A stretch of DNA of 64,000 nucleotides from an uncultured Duncaniella sp. (lineage in GTDB: Bacteria > Bacteroidota > Bacteroidia > Bacteroidales > Muribaculaceae), in contig CAJTRI010000001.1 of assembly GCA_910578615.1 (NCBI GenBank), positions 172,726 through 236,725 on the forward strand, in the 5' to 3' direction. Position numbers and translations under genes: made by a program. Below are positions 16,298-24,679 of the stretch, piece by piece. Under the pieces are notes generated by a model, which saw only the letters and a list, made by a program, of their open reading frames with translations, was not told where the DNA came from and did not search any database. How positions within the stretch are numbered: the stretch's first letter is position 1; every line of letters begins with the position of its first letter.

Positions 16298-16384
16298 CAG
16301 GGACGCGCTTCTGCGCGCCGGGAATCATTGATGCGCATCTGTCCAAAATGATGCCGATTCCTGGTGTGCGGAAGCGCGTCCCTG
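16298..16384 (+). repeat. 29-bp imperfect inverted repeat with strand-biased wobble pairs
   Basis: Arms 16298-16326 and 16356-16384 pair over 29 positions: 25 Watson-Crick and 4 that are all G-U/U-G on the plus strand but A-C mismatches on the minus strand. The loop is 29 nt. The flanking genes (fabH, rpmF) are on the minus strand, so a transcript folding well would be antisense to the operon. No clear T-run follows. It could be a palindromic (REP-like) element or part of an unannotated plus-strand RNA. Confidence 0.65.
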
Positions 16385-16416
16385 TTTAGTGCCGTCATTA
16401 AAACGGATAAAAAAAA

Positions 16417-16513
16417 TGAAGCTCACAAGGTCACGTAAGGTTTTCCGGGAGGACGGGTGTGAATCCCGGCACCTCTCCGGAATGGTTCCTTAGGTTCCTG
16501 ATATGAGCTTTCA
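16417..16513 (+). other. Possible multi-stem structured RNA element
   Basis: Nested complementary segments: 16417-16425 with 16504-16513 (one-nt bulge), TAAGG 16436-16440 with CCTTA 16488-16492, CCGG..AGG 16445-16452 with CCT..CCGG 16472-16480, and an apical CGGG/CCCG stem with a 7-nt loop at 16454-16468. This four-level stack just upstream of fabH and downstream of rpmF (both minus strand) resembles a folded RNA, but which strand is used and whether it is transcribed cannot be told. Parts resemble a cobalamin riboswitch core or a tRNA T-arm, without the rest of either. Confidence 0.35.
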
Positions 16514-16522
16514 GACAGTCTT

Positions 16523-16708
16523 TTAGACAGCAGCGGTCTTTTCGATCACGATGCGTCCGCGGTAGTAGCCACACTCACCACATACGGTGTGATAGAGGTG
16601 CCATGAGCCGCAGTTGGGGCAGAGTGCTAATGTGGGGACAACTGCCTTGTCGTGTGTGCGACGCTTGGCAGTGCGGGTCTTGGATTGCTTGCGTTTAGGA
16701 TGTGCCAT
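16523..16708 (-). CDS. rpmF: 50S ribosomal protein L32
   Basis: Predicted 61-residue ribosomal protein of the large subunit. Seen: the basic N-terminal MAHPKRKQSKTRTAKRRTHD-like segment and the zinc-ribbon Cys pairs CPNCG and CGECG around residues 31-47. The length is normal. It follows yceD by 73 bp on the same strand, the usual arrangement, and the two are probably transcribed together from the promoter at 17410-17441. Confidence 0.96.
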   Translation of the reverse strand: MAHPKRKQSKTRTAKRRTHDKAVVPTLALCPNCGSWHLYHTVCGECGYYRGRIVIEKTAAV

Positions 16709-16781
16709 GACTTATTTATTATTTTTGTTGTTACTATATATTGTTTCGCGCCTTGCTCTATCGGCGTGAATCGGGGTTGCT

Positions 16782-17384
16782 TTATTCCTTGGGGGAGTCG
16801 TTGTCTGTTGCCAGTGCCCTGAGTCCGTCCCAGCGAGGGTCGGTGGGTGTCTCGGTATCGGCTGTATCGTCCATCGTGTCCATCTCCTCTATCAGGCGGT
16901 CGGTAAGTTCGGAATCTTCGTCATCCCCTTCCTTGACCGCGCGGTGCTTGCGGAGCAGGGCGCTCATGGCGCGGTTGCACTTGCCCATGGGATGTACATG
17001 CTTGATGGGGATTGCCAGAGAGGCTGTGTCATAAATCATGTATGACACGTTGAGGGTCGGATCGTTTTCTGGTATGACGAGAAGTTCGTCGGTTTCGGCA
17101 TAGTCTTCGCCGAATTTCACGGCGATTTCGTAGGTAGTGTCAATCGGATGCACAAGGTCGTCAAGACAGCGGTCACATATGAGTGTGACAGTCCCGGTGA
17201 CATGGAAGGCAAGATTGTAGATATCGTGCTTGTGTGTCACCGTGAGCCTGACATCGAGGTCGGCGTCATGTATGTCCGCGCTCTCCATGTTGACGAAGAA
17301 CTGTTTATCAAGGTGATATTCAAATTCCTGTGTGCCCTCGGGCATTGTCTTTAATTGGAGGCGGAAAGCTGAAAATTTTCCCAC
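16782..17384 (-). CDS. DUF177 (YceD-type) protein
   Basis: Predicted 200-residue cytosolic protein of the DUF177 family that precedes rpmF in most bacteria; a role in 23S rRNA processing or accumulation has been reported for members. Seen: the family Cys motif CDRCLDDL around residue 81, a beta-rich N-terminal half and an acidic C-terminal tail (EGDDEDSE, DTMDDTADTE). It starts at the ATG at 17384, about 25 bp after a good minus-strand promoter. Function is inferred from the family and the rpmF neighbourhood only. Confidence 0.88.
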   Translation of the reverse strand: MGKFSAFRLQLKTMPEGTQEFEYHLDKQFFVNMESADIHDADLDVRLTVTHKHDIYNLAFHVTGTVTLICDRCLDDLVHPIDTTYEIAVKFGEDYAETDELLVIPENDPTLNVSYMIYDTASLAIPIKHVHPMGKCNRAMSALLRKHRAVKEGDDEDSELTDRLIEEMDTMDDTADTETPTDPRWDGLRALATDNDSPKE

Positions 17385-17409
17385 GACAATATTGTTTGAA
17401 AAAACTGTG

Positions 17410-17441
17410 CAAAGTTATGCAATTTATTTTGATTATCAAAA
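17410..17441 (-). promoter_or_regulatory. Bacteroidota promoter for yceD-rpmF-fabH
   Basis: On the minus strand TTTTG (17437-17441) is followed after a 19-bp spacer by TAACTTTG (17410-17417). Both elements and the spacing match the Bacteroidota -33/-7 promoter pattern. The box is about 25 bp from the DUF177 start codon. Confidence 0.75.
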
Positions 17442-17489
17442 TATTGGGCGAGATTTTCGGGAAAACCCGCCGGCGGGGCGCCGTGATGT

Positions 17490-18305
17490 CTATTTTCGGG
17501 CGGTCTGGCGTGGTTTGGATACAGATCCCGCGAGTGCCTTCTTGTCCCGCTTGCCGGTGCCCAGATGGCGCTCCTTGTTGAAAAGGAATGTGGCGCTGTA
17601 AGGGTGTCCGCTACGCAGGTCTACGATTGCTGCGGGGTCGATTGCCGCCGCGTGATAGCGTGTCTCGAAGTGCAGGTGCGGCCCGGAGGAGTTGCCTGTC
17701 GAGCCTCCTATGGCTATCGGGTCTCCGGCCTCGACCTTGGCGGATGGAACCACGAGGAAGCTGTCAAGATGGCCGTAGAGTGTTTGCAGTCCGTTTGGAT
17801 GGGTGATGATTATGTAGTAGCCGTAACCTCTGGCGTCATTGCGCGTGAGCGTGACGGTTCCCGGAAACGCAGCGCGGATGGTGTCGCCACGGCATATGTC
17901 TATATCGACGCCGCGATGGAAGCGTCCGAAATTCTTTCTATAACCGAAAGGTGACGTTACGGTGCCGGTGGCAGGCATTACGAACTGGCTGACGTTGAAA
18001 GGTATGTCGCCGTCGGGAATGTGTGTGCGGCTCAGGGCCGACAGGTCTCCCCCCAGTATGAGTTCGCTTCCGGGACCTCGGTCAAAGAGGTGGGCCATGT
18101 AGTCGAGGGTCGAGGAGACCATCTCGGCAGAGTCCGTCTCCTGTGGAGGGAGATAGACGGCGTCCATCGACATGAGTATCTTGTCAAAGGAGAATGTGCT
18201 GACCGATACGGAATCCGCGTCGGCTGGCTTGCCTGTGCCTGAGGCTGTCAGCGAGACTATCACTGACAGAAGGGAGGAGAGTATGACGGCAGTCTTTCTA
18301 AGCAC
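17490..18305 (-). CDS. M23/LytM-family metallopeptidase, secreted
   Basis: Predicted 271-residue exported protein with an N-terminal signal peptide (hydrophobic residues about 6-21). The peptidase domain carries HRGVD (His130, Asp134) and HLHFE (His210, His212), the zinc ligands and catalytic His of LytM/M23 enzymes that cleave peptidoglycan cross-bridges; all required residues are present, so it is probably active rather than an EnvC-like activator. The C-terminal 25 residues are basic. It overlaps the Wzz-like gene by 8 bp and is the last gene of a polysaccharide export operon, so local opening of the cell wall for polymer passage is a reasonable inference. Confidence 0.88.
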   Translation of the reverse strand: MLRKTAVILSSLLSVIVSLTASGTGKPADADSVSVSTFSFDKILMSMDAVYLPPQETDSAEMVSSTLDYMAHLFDRGPGSELILGGDLSALSRTHIPDGDIPFNVSQFVMPATGTVTSPFGYRKNFGRFHRGVDIDICRGDTIRAAFPGTVTLTRNDARGYGYYIIITHPNGLQTLYGHLDSFLVVPSAKVEAGDPIAIGGSTGNSSGPHLHFETRYHAAAIDPAAIVDLRSGHPYSATFLFNKERHLGTGKRDKKALAGSVSKPRQTARK

Positions 18306-19404
18306 TGAGTTTCTTCTTGGCGTTCATGATGGTGTCGCCGAACAGTATCTTGGCCGATGCGGCGCAGCATCCGAGAAATATGAAACCTACGAGTATCATT
18401 GCCTTTGATGGCTTTGACGCGCGTACAGGCACCGTGGCCGGCTCTACGATCGCGTAGACAGGTGTGTTTTCCTGTACCTTCGCCTTGGCTATCTGTACCT
18501 GCTGGGCTGTCTGGTTGAAGATTCCGAACGCGAGTTGGGCCTCGTTGGACAGACGGTCACGTGTCACCTGGGCTGAGTGGAGCGTTATCCCCTGGTTGCG
18601 GTCGAGGTAGTCTGCCAGACGCTGTTGTGCCTGATAATAGCTGTCTCTGGCTTTCTCGTTCAGCATTTCCGCATATTCGAGATCCTTGCGGGCCTTGGAT
18701 GTGCGGTAGTCGGTGATGAACTGTTGGAGATGTACTGCCACGGTGTCTGCGAGAGTGGCTGATATGAGAGGATCCTGCATCATCACTGTGATGGTGTTGA
18801 CCCCGGTCTTCATGTCATAGTCGCTGGAAATACGGTTGGCGAGTCCTTCCTTTATCTCGGTTTCCTCTTCTGTCAGTTTGAACGGGTTGGTTCCCTCGTC
18901 TCCTTCTTCCTCCTCCTCTTCGGAGAAAAGAGACATCACCCCGCCTATTGCCTGTCTGGGCAACGCGAGAATAGCAGACCACCAGGGAGCTGAGAGATGT
19001 TCGCTGACGTAGGTGCGGACGGTATATGTGGAGTCGGTCTTACTCTCTGTGACGGGCACTTCGAACAGTCCCACGAGGAACGGCACTGACGAGAGAACAT
19101 CGGGATATAGTGACGGTGCCACGGCATCGCCGCTGTTGTTGGAGTTGGCGTTGATTCCGGCCATTGCGGCTATGGCCCCGAGTCCTCCTGCGCCTCCTGC
19201 CGCTGATGCCTCAGGGGCGAGCTTGATGGTTGTGGAATATTCCTTGGGTATGCTGAACGCCACCACGAGTCCTATGAGGGCGCTTATGCCGGCATACTTG
19301 AAGATTGTACGCCGCGATTTCCATAGTTTTGTGGCGAGTTCCAGAAGGTCTATTTCTTCTTCTTCTCCGGCGGTATTTTCTGTCACGTCTCTTTCGTCGC
19401 GCAT
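18298..19404 (-). CDS. Wzz-type polysaccharide chain-length/co-polymerase protein
   Basis: Predicted 368-residue inner-membrane protein. Seen: N-terminal acidic EEEIDLLELATKLWKSRR segment, first transmembrane span near residues 37-52, a PKEYSTTIKLAPEAS motif typical of Wzz proteins just outside it, a long helical periplasmic region (about 220-310), and a second span near 340-358 preceded by PSKAMILVGFI. No C-terminal tyrosine kinase domain is present, so it is the short Wzz form rather than Wzc. It would set chain length and couple synthesis to the SLBB exporter encoded 55 bp upstream. Residues 150-185 contain an unusually acidic insertion (SEEEEEEGDEG). Confidence 0.87.
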   Translation of the reverse strand: MRDERDVTENTAGEEEEIDLLELATKLWKSRRTIFKYAGISALIGLVVAFSIPKEYSTTIKLAPEASAAGGAGGLGAIAAMAGINANSNNSGDAVAPSLYPDVLSSVPFLVGLFEVPVTESKTDSTYTVRTYVSEHLSAPWWSAILALPRQAIGGVMSLFSEEEEEEGDEGTNPFKLTEEETEIKEGLANRISSDYDMKTGVNTITVMMQDPLISATLADTVAVHLQQFITDYRTSKARKDLEYAEMLNEKARDSYYQAQQRLADYLDRNQGITLHSAQVTRDRLSNEAQLAFGIFNQTAQQVQIAKAKVQENTPVYAIVEPATVPVRASKPSKAMILVGFIFLGCCAASAKILFGDTIMNAKKKLSA

Positions 19405-19459
19405 AGGGATATGGTTCTGTGGGGTGCGATTTTATATGGTGTTATTAGAACCCTCTTTC

Positions 19460-21859
19460 TTATTTGAACATGTTTGCGAGGGCTGCGGCCATGGTTCCGA
19501 GTGAGCCGAGCGAGGTGGCGATAGTCATGGCCTTTGTCCAGTCGAATGACTGTTTGTCGGGCTTCGAGGGAACTATAATCTGCGAACCCGGCTCGACAGG
19601 GGTGTTTTTCTTGGCCTTTGCCACCATGCCGTTCATGTAGACTATGAACACCTTGCCCTTGTTGGCACGGTTGCCGTAGCCGCCTGCGAGGTTTATATAG
19701 TCTTTGACCTTCATTCCGGGCTGGTAGGTCACGGTGTTGGGTACCATCACATCGCCCGAAATCTTCACGGTGCTTATATGCTCAGGTACGAAGAGACGGT
19801 CTCCGGCCCTCAAAACTAGGTCGTAGCTGCTGCCCGGGTTGGCCATGGCCTTTTCAAGGTCGATGCCGACCGAGTAGGTGTCAGACACTTGCAGCTTGGC
19901 TACGGATATGGAGTCGTTGCCGGAACTACCCATTGCGAGACGTATTGTCTCGTCGCGCGCCGCGATCTCGTCCGTTGTCATCTTCCTTATTACGTGGGCG
20001 CCGCGTATGTAGGCTTCCGGGGTGAGGCCGCCGGCTCGTTTTATAAGTTCTGTCAGGCGCTCGTTCCTCCTTTGGAGGACATAGCTGCCCGAGAATGTCA
20101 CCTCGCCGTCAAGCTGTACGAACTGCTGGGCCACATAGTTGGGGCTTTTGCGGACTACCACTACGTCATAAGGTTTGAGTACGAAGTTGTTATCATCTCC
20201 CATAAGGAGTCCGTCTTTCAGAGAGAAGGTATAGACTTCGGCTATGCGGGTCTCGGTGGTGGTGGCCATGGGGTCAATAACTCGTCTTGATACGTCTACC
20301 TTGGCATAGGAAGCTCCTTCAAGAAGGCCTCCGGCTGCGATGATGAGGTCTTCGATGGAGGTGTTTTCGGCAAACGGATACTGTCCCGGCTTCGCCACCA
20401 TGCCGTTGATGGTGAGGTCGCCGCGTTCGAATATTTCCTTGACACTGGAAATGACTATGACGTCGTTGCGTTTCAGGGTTATGTCGGGAGCGGTGCCGGC
20501 AAGGAGTGCGCCGAGGTCAAAGGCCTCGGCTACGAGGGTTAGGTCTTCGGCCTCGCGGTAGAGGAGCGCGCGTGACTTGTAGGCGTCCTCGGCAAGTCCG
20601 TCGGCATTGCGTATGAGGTCACGGATCGTATTGATGCCCGATCCGATCGAGTACATGCCGGGACGCATGGCGGCGCCACGAAGTTCGACACGGTTGCTGA
20701 AACGGTCGAGGGTGGTTCCTACGGTTATGAGGTCGCCGTCACGGAGGCGGTAGGTCTTGTAATCGCTTTCGGCAACGTTGAACAGCTCTTTCTCGCGTCC
20801 TGTCAGACGGGCTATTCTCACCATGTCGGTATAGGCGTCGCCGGAAAATCCTCCGGCATATTGGAGTGCGTCATAAAGTGTCTCGTCCCCTTTCAGCTCG
20901 TAGAACATGGGGCGCTTCACGTTGCCGTCAACGTTGACGAGCTGTGAATACGGGGGCACCATGATCATGTCGCCCTCTTGAAGGCGGATGTTTCCTTTCT
21001 GGCTTCCGTTGAAGAGGAAGTCATATATGTCTATTTCGGCTATGCGGCGTCCGGCTCGGTAGACCTCTATGTTACGCATGGAGCCTATGTCGTTGATACC
21101 TCCGGCCTTATACAGGGCGTGAAATACGTTTGAGAAAGGAGACAGGCGGTAGGTGCCCGGTGTGTTTACCTCGCCCATGATGTCTACCTGGATGGTGCGG
21201 AGCTGTCCGAGGGTCACGGAAATCTCGGTTGATTCGCTGTCGACGCCCGAGTATTTAGAGGCGAATGCCGAGCGTATGTGGTTGTTGGCCTCGTTTATGG
21301 TCATGCCGTTGAGAAACAGCGGCCCGAGTTGCGAGATCATGATATTTCCCTCAGGGGAGATTGTGCGCCGCAAGTGATCCTCGCTTACGCCCCAGATGTC
21401 GATTATCACCTCGTCGCCGGGGCCGAGACGGTAGTTCTGCGGGGTGGCGGCGTTCTCGTTAGGCTCGAATGTGAGATTTCGGGAGTTGAACACTTTATGA
21501 CCGAACACCTCGCTGGCTCTGGCCTCTTTGGTTTCTTTCAGTTCGTCGGTGTTTCCCTCGAATACGGGTTCGGTCTCCTCCGTCTCCACCGAGTGGCGTG
21601 CGATAGCGGCAGCTTCGCCGGCCACCCGTCTCTCGCGGCCGGTTGATGCACCTGCGTCGGTGTTCTGGGCCTTTATGCGCTTAACCTGTTCTGGTGTGAC
21701 GCCTTGGGCCACGAGTTCGCGTCCTATCTGTTGCTCGGTCTTGCCGAGGGCTGTCTGTTGTTTGATATAATCTATGACCTGCTGGTCGGTCATCTTGGCG
21801 CCTACGGCCAATGAGCCGGCCAACATTAGCAAAGTGATAAGTAATGCCTTGATTTTCAT
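19460..21859 (-). CDS. SLBB-domain polysaccharide export protein (Wza-like)
   Basis: Predicted 799-residue exported protein. The ATG at 21859 gives a clean signal peptide (MKIKALLITLLMLAGSLAVGA); the frame runs on to 21970 without plausibility. After the signal comes a small helical segment (TDQQVIDYIKQQ ... GVTPEQVKRIK) like a SHOCT-type motif, then the Poly_export domain with YRLGPGDEVIIDIWG near residue 145, followed by several SLBB repeats (for example VNTPGTYRL, VKRPMFYEL, VAKPGQYPF). A hydrophobic C-terminal end (AMTIATSLGSLGTMAAALANMF) could insert in the outer membrane. It exports capsule or exopolysaccharide together with the Wzz-like protein downstream. Much longer than E. coli Wza, but usual for Bacteroidota. 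Confidence 0.9.
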   Translation of the reverse strand: MKIKALLITLLMLAGSLAVGAKMTDQQVIDYIKQQTALGKTEQQIGRELVAQGVTPEQVKRIKAQNTDAGASTGRERRVAGEAAAIARHSVETEETEPVFEGNTDELKETKEARASEVFGHKVFNSRNLTFEPNENAATPQNYRLGPGDEVIIDIWGVSEDHLRRTISPEGNIMISQLGPLFLNGMTINEANNHIRSAFASKYSGVDSESTEISVTLGQLRTIQVDIMGEVNTPGTYRLSPFSNVFHALYKAGGINDIGSMRNIEVYRAGRRIAEIDIYDFLFNGSQKGNIRLQEGDMIMVPPYSQLVNVDGNVKRPMFYELKGDETLYDALQYAGGFSGDAYTDMVRIARLTGREKELFNVAESDYKTYRLRDGDLITVGTTLDRFSNRVELRGAAMRPGMYSIGSGINTIRDLIRNADGLAEDAYKSRALLYREAEDLTLVAEAFDLGALLAGTAPDITLKRNDVIVISSVKEIFERGDLTINGMVAKPGQYPFAENTSIEDLIIAAGGLLEGASYAKVDVSRRVIDPMATTTETRIAEVYTFSLKDGLLMGDDNNFVLKPYDVVVVRKSPNYVAQQFVQLDGEVTFSGSYVLQRRNERLTELIKRAGGLTPEAYIRGAHVIRKMTTDEIAARDETIRLAMGSSGNDSISVAKLQVSDTYSVGIDLEKAMANPGSSYDLVLRAGDRLFVPEHISTVKISGDVMVPNTVTYQPGMKVKDYINLAGGYGNRANKGKVFIVYMNGMVAKAKKNTPVEPGSQIIVPSKPDKQSFDWTKAMTIATSLGSLGTMAAALANMFK

Positions 21860-21925
21860 ATAGTTGGTTATATCATGTTTAGACGGCGGACTTACATAGC
21901 AAAATCCGCAGGTGCATAATCGGCG

Positions 21926-21956
21926 CAAAGTTAATAACTTTCTGTGACTTATGCAA
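21926..21956 (-). promoter_or_regulatory. Bacteroidota promoter of the polysaccharide export operon
   Basis: On the minus strand TTG (21954-21956), 20-bp spacer, TAACTTTG (21926-21933). This matches the -33/-7 consensus and spacing and would give a leader of roughly 60 nt before the SLBB gene. Confidence 0.7.
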
Positions 21957-22016
21957 TAAAAACTCCACAACCGATTGTCGCGTGAAAATCTCCCGGCGGC
22001 AGGGGGATAAAATAGA

Positions 22017-22057
22017 ATCCGCCCGCGTAGACCGTGGTGTGGTCGGCGCGGGCGGAT
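22017..22057 (-). terminator. Intrinsic terminator of the secreted-protein gene
   Basis: An 11-bp perfect GC-rich inverted repeat (22017-22027 / 22047-22057), loop 19 nt, lies just downstream of the gene ending at 22080. On the minus strand it is followed by a T-rich tract (TTCTATTTTA). Confidence 0.7.
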
Positions 22058-22079
22058 GATGTTTCAGACTGTTGTCCTG

Positions 22080-23447
22080 TTACTTGATAATCACCTTGGT
22101 GACGGTGTTGCCCTGACGGCGGATGAAGAGGCCGTTGGCGGGATTGTCGACGCGTACACCCTGGATGTTGAAGTATTCCACGGGAGCGTTTGCATCATCA
22201 GCTCCGATACCTTCGATGGCGGTTGTCTTCTGCTTGCCTGTCACTGAGATTTCCTGTACCTCCCATGTCCCGGCCACTTCGGCTGTGGAGACATAGCGGA
22301 AGCCTATCTGTACCTTCTTGCCTGCATAGGCTTCGAGCGATACGGGGGCATTGGCATAGAAATCCCATGAGAATTTCTCGGGTGCTGTGGGTTCGCCAAG
22401 CTCAGTCCACTCTGTGGCGCCCTCCTCGCGGATGAGGATGAAGGCATAGCCCTTGAAGTCGGTTGTGGGGATATTCTCGTTGTTGAGCTTGTAGTTGTTG
22501 AAAGCGTTTGAGAAGTTCAGCTCGATGCCTTCCTTGCCGGTGAGGTCGATGGCCTCTGTGGTGTAGGCGACTGCAACAGCCGCGTTGGGCTGTTTGTTTA
22601 TGTAAGCTGTGCCTTTCAGGCCGTAAGTCTTGTCTAATGACCAGACTTCGAGTTCGGCAGGGTTGTCGAATGAGAAGCCTTCGCCAAGACGTGAGAAGAA
22701 TATGGCGTTTTCGGGAACGGCTGAGAGGACGGTGAGGAGATAGGACGCTGTACCGCCCTTGTACTCGGTATTTTCCTCGGCTGTGGCGGTGATGCGGGCC
22801 TTGCCCTTGCCTACGAGGGTCACCACGCCTGTGGCGGGATCAACTGTGGCTACGCTCTCTTTGTCAGAGGTGTAGGTCACGGCGGCGTTGGTCTCCTTGG
22901 TGAGGACGGGAGCGGTAAAGGCCTCACCCATTACTGCGGTGGCCTTGTCTTCGGCAAATGCCAGACCGGCTTCCTTGCGGGTGTCTACTGTGCCGCCGGT
23001 ATAGGTGACGGTCATGGTTTTGAGCTGCACGGTGCCGGTTTTGCCGGAGGCTCCAAGGTTTACGAGCGCGATAGAAGAGGCCGAGCCTTCCCATGTGCCG
23101 TCATTGTAACCTTCGCCTTGCAGATAGCCGAAGCTTGATCCGGTGATTTTGAGTCCGGTGATTGTGCCGCCGTTGATGCTGATGGTGATACCGCTGTTTT
23201 TGTTGATACGGAAGGTCTGTGCTCCTGTGTTTGTAGCCCAGAATCTTACGCCGGAGCCTTCGAGTGTGTTGGCTGTTATGGTGATGACGCCGTCAGAGAA
23301 CGAGGTGCCGTCTTCCATTGCGTCACTTCCCGAGGTCACCACTTGCTGTCCGTAGGCGTTGGTGGTGAAGTCGAATGTCAGCTCTTCCGCTGACATACTT
23401 GCTGTGCTCGCGAGCACAGCAAGAGCAGAGAGTAAAAATTTCTTCAT
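22080..23447 (-). CDS. Secreted Ig-like (Big_2-type) protein with C-terminal sorting-type motif
   Basis: Predicted 455-residue exported protein with a signal peptide (MKKFLLSALAVLASTASMSA). Seen: an N-terminal beta-rich domain (residues 20-150), a bacterial Ig-like segment around 160-245 (TSDKESVATVDPATGVVTLVGKG pattern), a jelly-roll-like region 250-400 that resembles carbohydrate-binding choice-of-anchor modules (TWEVQEISVTG), and a C-terminal 35-residue end containing EYFNIQGVRV, NGLFIRRQG and TKVIIK. That ending is a recurrent C-terminal motif of secreted Bacteroidales proteins, similar to a type IX-type sorting tail. No catalytic motif is visible. Its gene stands alone with its own promoter and terminator. 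A 26-bp palindrome lies inside the signal-peptide codons. Confidence 0.8.
   Translation of the reverse strand: MKKFLLSALAVLASTASMSAEELTFDFTTNAYGQQVVTSGSDAMEDGTSFSDGVITITANTLEGSGVRFWATNTGAQTFRINKNSGITISINGGTITGLKITGSSFGYLQGEGYNDGTWEGSASSIALVNLGASGKTGTVQLKTMTVTYTGGTVDTRKEAGLAFAEDKATAVMGEAFTAPVLTKETNAAVTYTSDKESVATVDPATGVVTLVGKGKARITATAEENTEYKGGTASYLLTVLSAVPENAIFFSRLGEGFSFDNPAELEVWSLDKTYGLKGTAYINKQPNAAVAVAYTTEAIDLTGKEGIELNFSNAFNNYKLNNENIPTTDFKGYAFILIREEGATEWTELGEPTAPEKFSWDFYANAPVSLEAYAGKKVQIGFRYVSTAEVAGTWEVQEISVTGKQKTTAIEGIGADDANAPVEYFNIQGVRVDNPANGLFIRRQGNTVTKVIIK
23398..23423. repeat. 26-bp perfect palindrome within signal-peptide codons
   Basis: CTTGCTGTGCTCG followed by its exact reverse complement, no spacer, at codons 9-17 of the secreted protein. 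As mRNA it would form a hairpin starting about 25 nt after the start codon; as DNA it could be a dimeric-protein site. It encodes LAVLASTAS in frame. Confidence 0.8.
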
Positions 23448-23535
23448 AAGCTTGGATGTTTTGGATGAATATGTTTTTTATGGATATACGTTGATTCTTA
23501 AACGTATTTTCGTCAGAGGACAGGATTCTTTTCTG

Positions 23536-23566
23536 CAAAGATACGTTAAGAAATAACTATTTCCAA
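23536..23566 (-). promoter_or_regulatory. Bacteroidota promoter of the secreted-protein gene
   Basis: Minus strand: TTG (23564-23566), 20-bp spacer, TATCTTTG (23536-23543). Good match in sequence and spacing; the leader would be about 80 nt. It overlaps the very end of the upstream gene region (stop at 23580). Confidence 0.7.
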
Positions 23567-23579
23567 ATATTCCAGTCAC

Positions 23580-24617
23580 TTATTTCTTGAAACTTAGCGC
23601 GTCGAGTGATATTGTTAGCATCAGCCTCTGGTTGAATTCGAATCCGCCCGATGTTATGTGGAAGTCGAGCGCTCCCGTGAGGTTTATCCCTCCCCTTCGC
23701 AGGATGTAGAGATAGATGTCGGTGCGGTTGTAGAGTTTCGATTGGAAATAAGGCTCTCCCTGATAGAGAAGCGAGTTGTAACGTTCGTAGAGTGGATATA
23801 GCGCCCCGCCCGCATATAGCGAGTTCTTCACTCCGAGCCAGCGCCACCGTGCCAAGACCTCGAGCCATCCTCCAGCGGGAGTCCGCCACGATTGGTCGAA
23901 TTTGCGGTCTCGGTCAAGCCCTATTATTGCTCCCGCCCGTATTTGGAGAGAGTCCATCGCGGTCTTGCCGGTCAGGTCAAGTCCTATGTACGGGTTGGCC
24001 AGAAAGTTGTCTACAACCCCGTCCAGATTCTCCGCGTCATTCTTGCGCCTTGCCAGATGGTTCATCATCAGATGGACGCCCGTAAAGAACGGGCCGTCCT
24101 TTGGCTGCCACCTCCCGTGGGCCACTATGGCGAATGCCTCCCTCTGTTTCTCGGTCTGCATTCCGCGCCAGTCAATGTATGCGTCAAAGAATCCCCTTTC
24201 TGTGACATATTGCACCAATGCCCCGCGTATATTGGACTGGTAGTAGGACATATGGTCGCTCCATAGAAAGCCCGGCATCTCCTCCCGCAGTTGTCCGCGC
24301 GGGAACATTCCCATGGAGAACCGCCACGATGGAGATTCAAAACGGTAATAGAGCGTGGGTGAGACGCGTCTGCCCTCCCATTCGCATCCAATCGGCTGAA
24401 ACCATACCACTCCTCCGGCTATACGGCTCTTTTCCGACAGCCTCAGACCTGCCTCGGGTGCAAGGCGGGTGAAGAAATAGGTCTTAGAGTCCGTATATTT
24501 CCCGTCTCCTTCCGAATTGTCGAAGACCGAGAGGAAGTCTATACCCCATGTGGGCGTTACCGCGCGTCCTCCGATGGCGCACAGCATAAAGAGCGAAAGC
24601 AGCAGTCGTGGTTTCAT
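23580..24617 (-). CDS. Putative outer-membrane beta-barrel protein
   Basis: Predicted 345-residue exported protein. Starting at the ATG at 24617 gives a signal peptide MKPRLLLSLFMLCAIGGRAV; an upstream Met at 24632 is possible. The mature part consists of alternating polar/hydrophobic strands rich in Tyr, Trp, Phe and Arg (for example SPTLYYRFESPSWRFSMGMF), without cytoplasmic motifs, and ends with a strand pattern LMLTISLDALSFKK, fitting an outer-membrane barrel of about 14-16 strands. I do not recognise a named family and cannot give a substrate. It follows the HD-phosphodiesterase gene by 62 bp and may be in the same operon. Confidence 0.65.
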   Translation of the reverse strand: MKPRLLLSLFMLCAIGGRAVTPTWGIDFLSVFDNSEGDGKYTDSKTYFFTRLAPEAGLRLSEKSRIAGGVVWFQPIGCEWEGRRVSPTLYYRFESPSWRFSMGMFPRGQLREEMPGFLWSDHMSYYQSNIRGALVQYVTERGFFDAYIDWRGMQTEKQREAFAIVAHGRWQPKDGPFFTGVHLMMNHLARRKNDAENLDGVVDNFLANPYIGLDLTGKTAMDSLQIRAGAIIGLDRDRKFDQSWRTPAGGWLEVLARWRWLGVKNSLYAGGALYPLYERYNSLLYQGEPYFQSKLYNRTDIYLYILRRGGINLTGALDFHITSGGFEFNQRLMLTISLDALSFKK

Positions 24618-24679
24618 GATTTGTGATGGCATGCGGCGTTTACGGGCGAGGTCATCCCGGGCGCCCTCCCCGTCCCGAG

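Noticed and set aside
16441..16485. Cobalamin-riboswitch-like core (GGGTGTGAATCCC)
   Set aside because: Only the short GGTGTGAATCC-type segment matches; the B12 box and following conserved blocks are absent, and no gene lies downstream on that strand.
16436..16492. tRNA-like T-arm
   Set aside because: A stem with a 7-nt loop is present, but no D-arm, anticodon arm or matching acceptor stem could be built on either strand.
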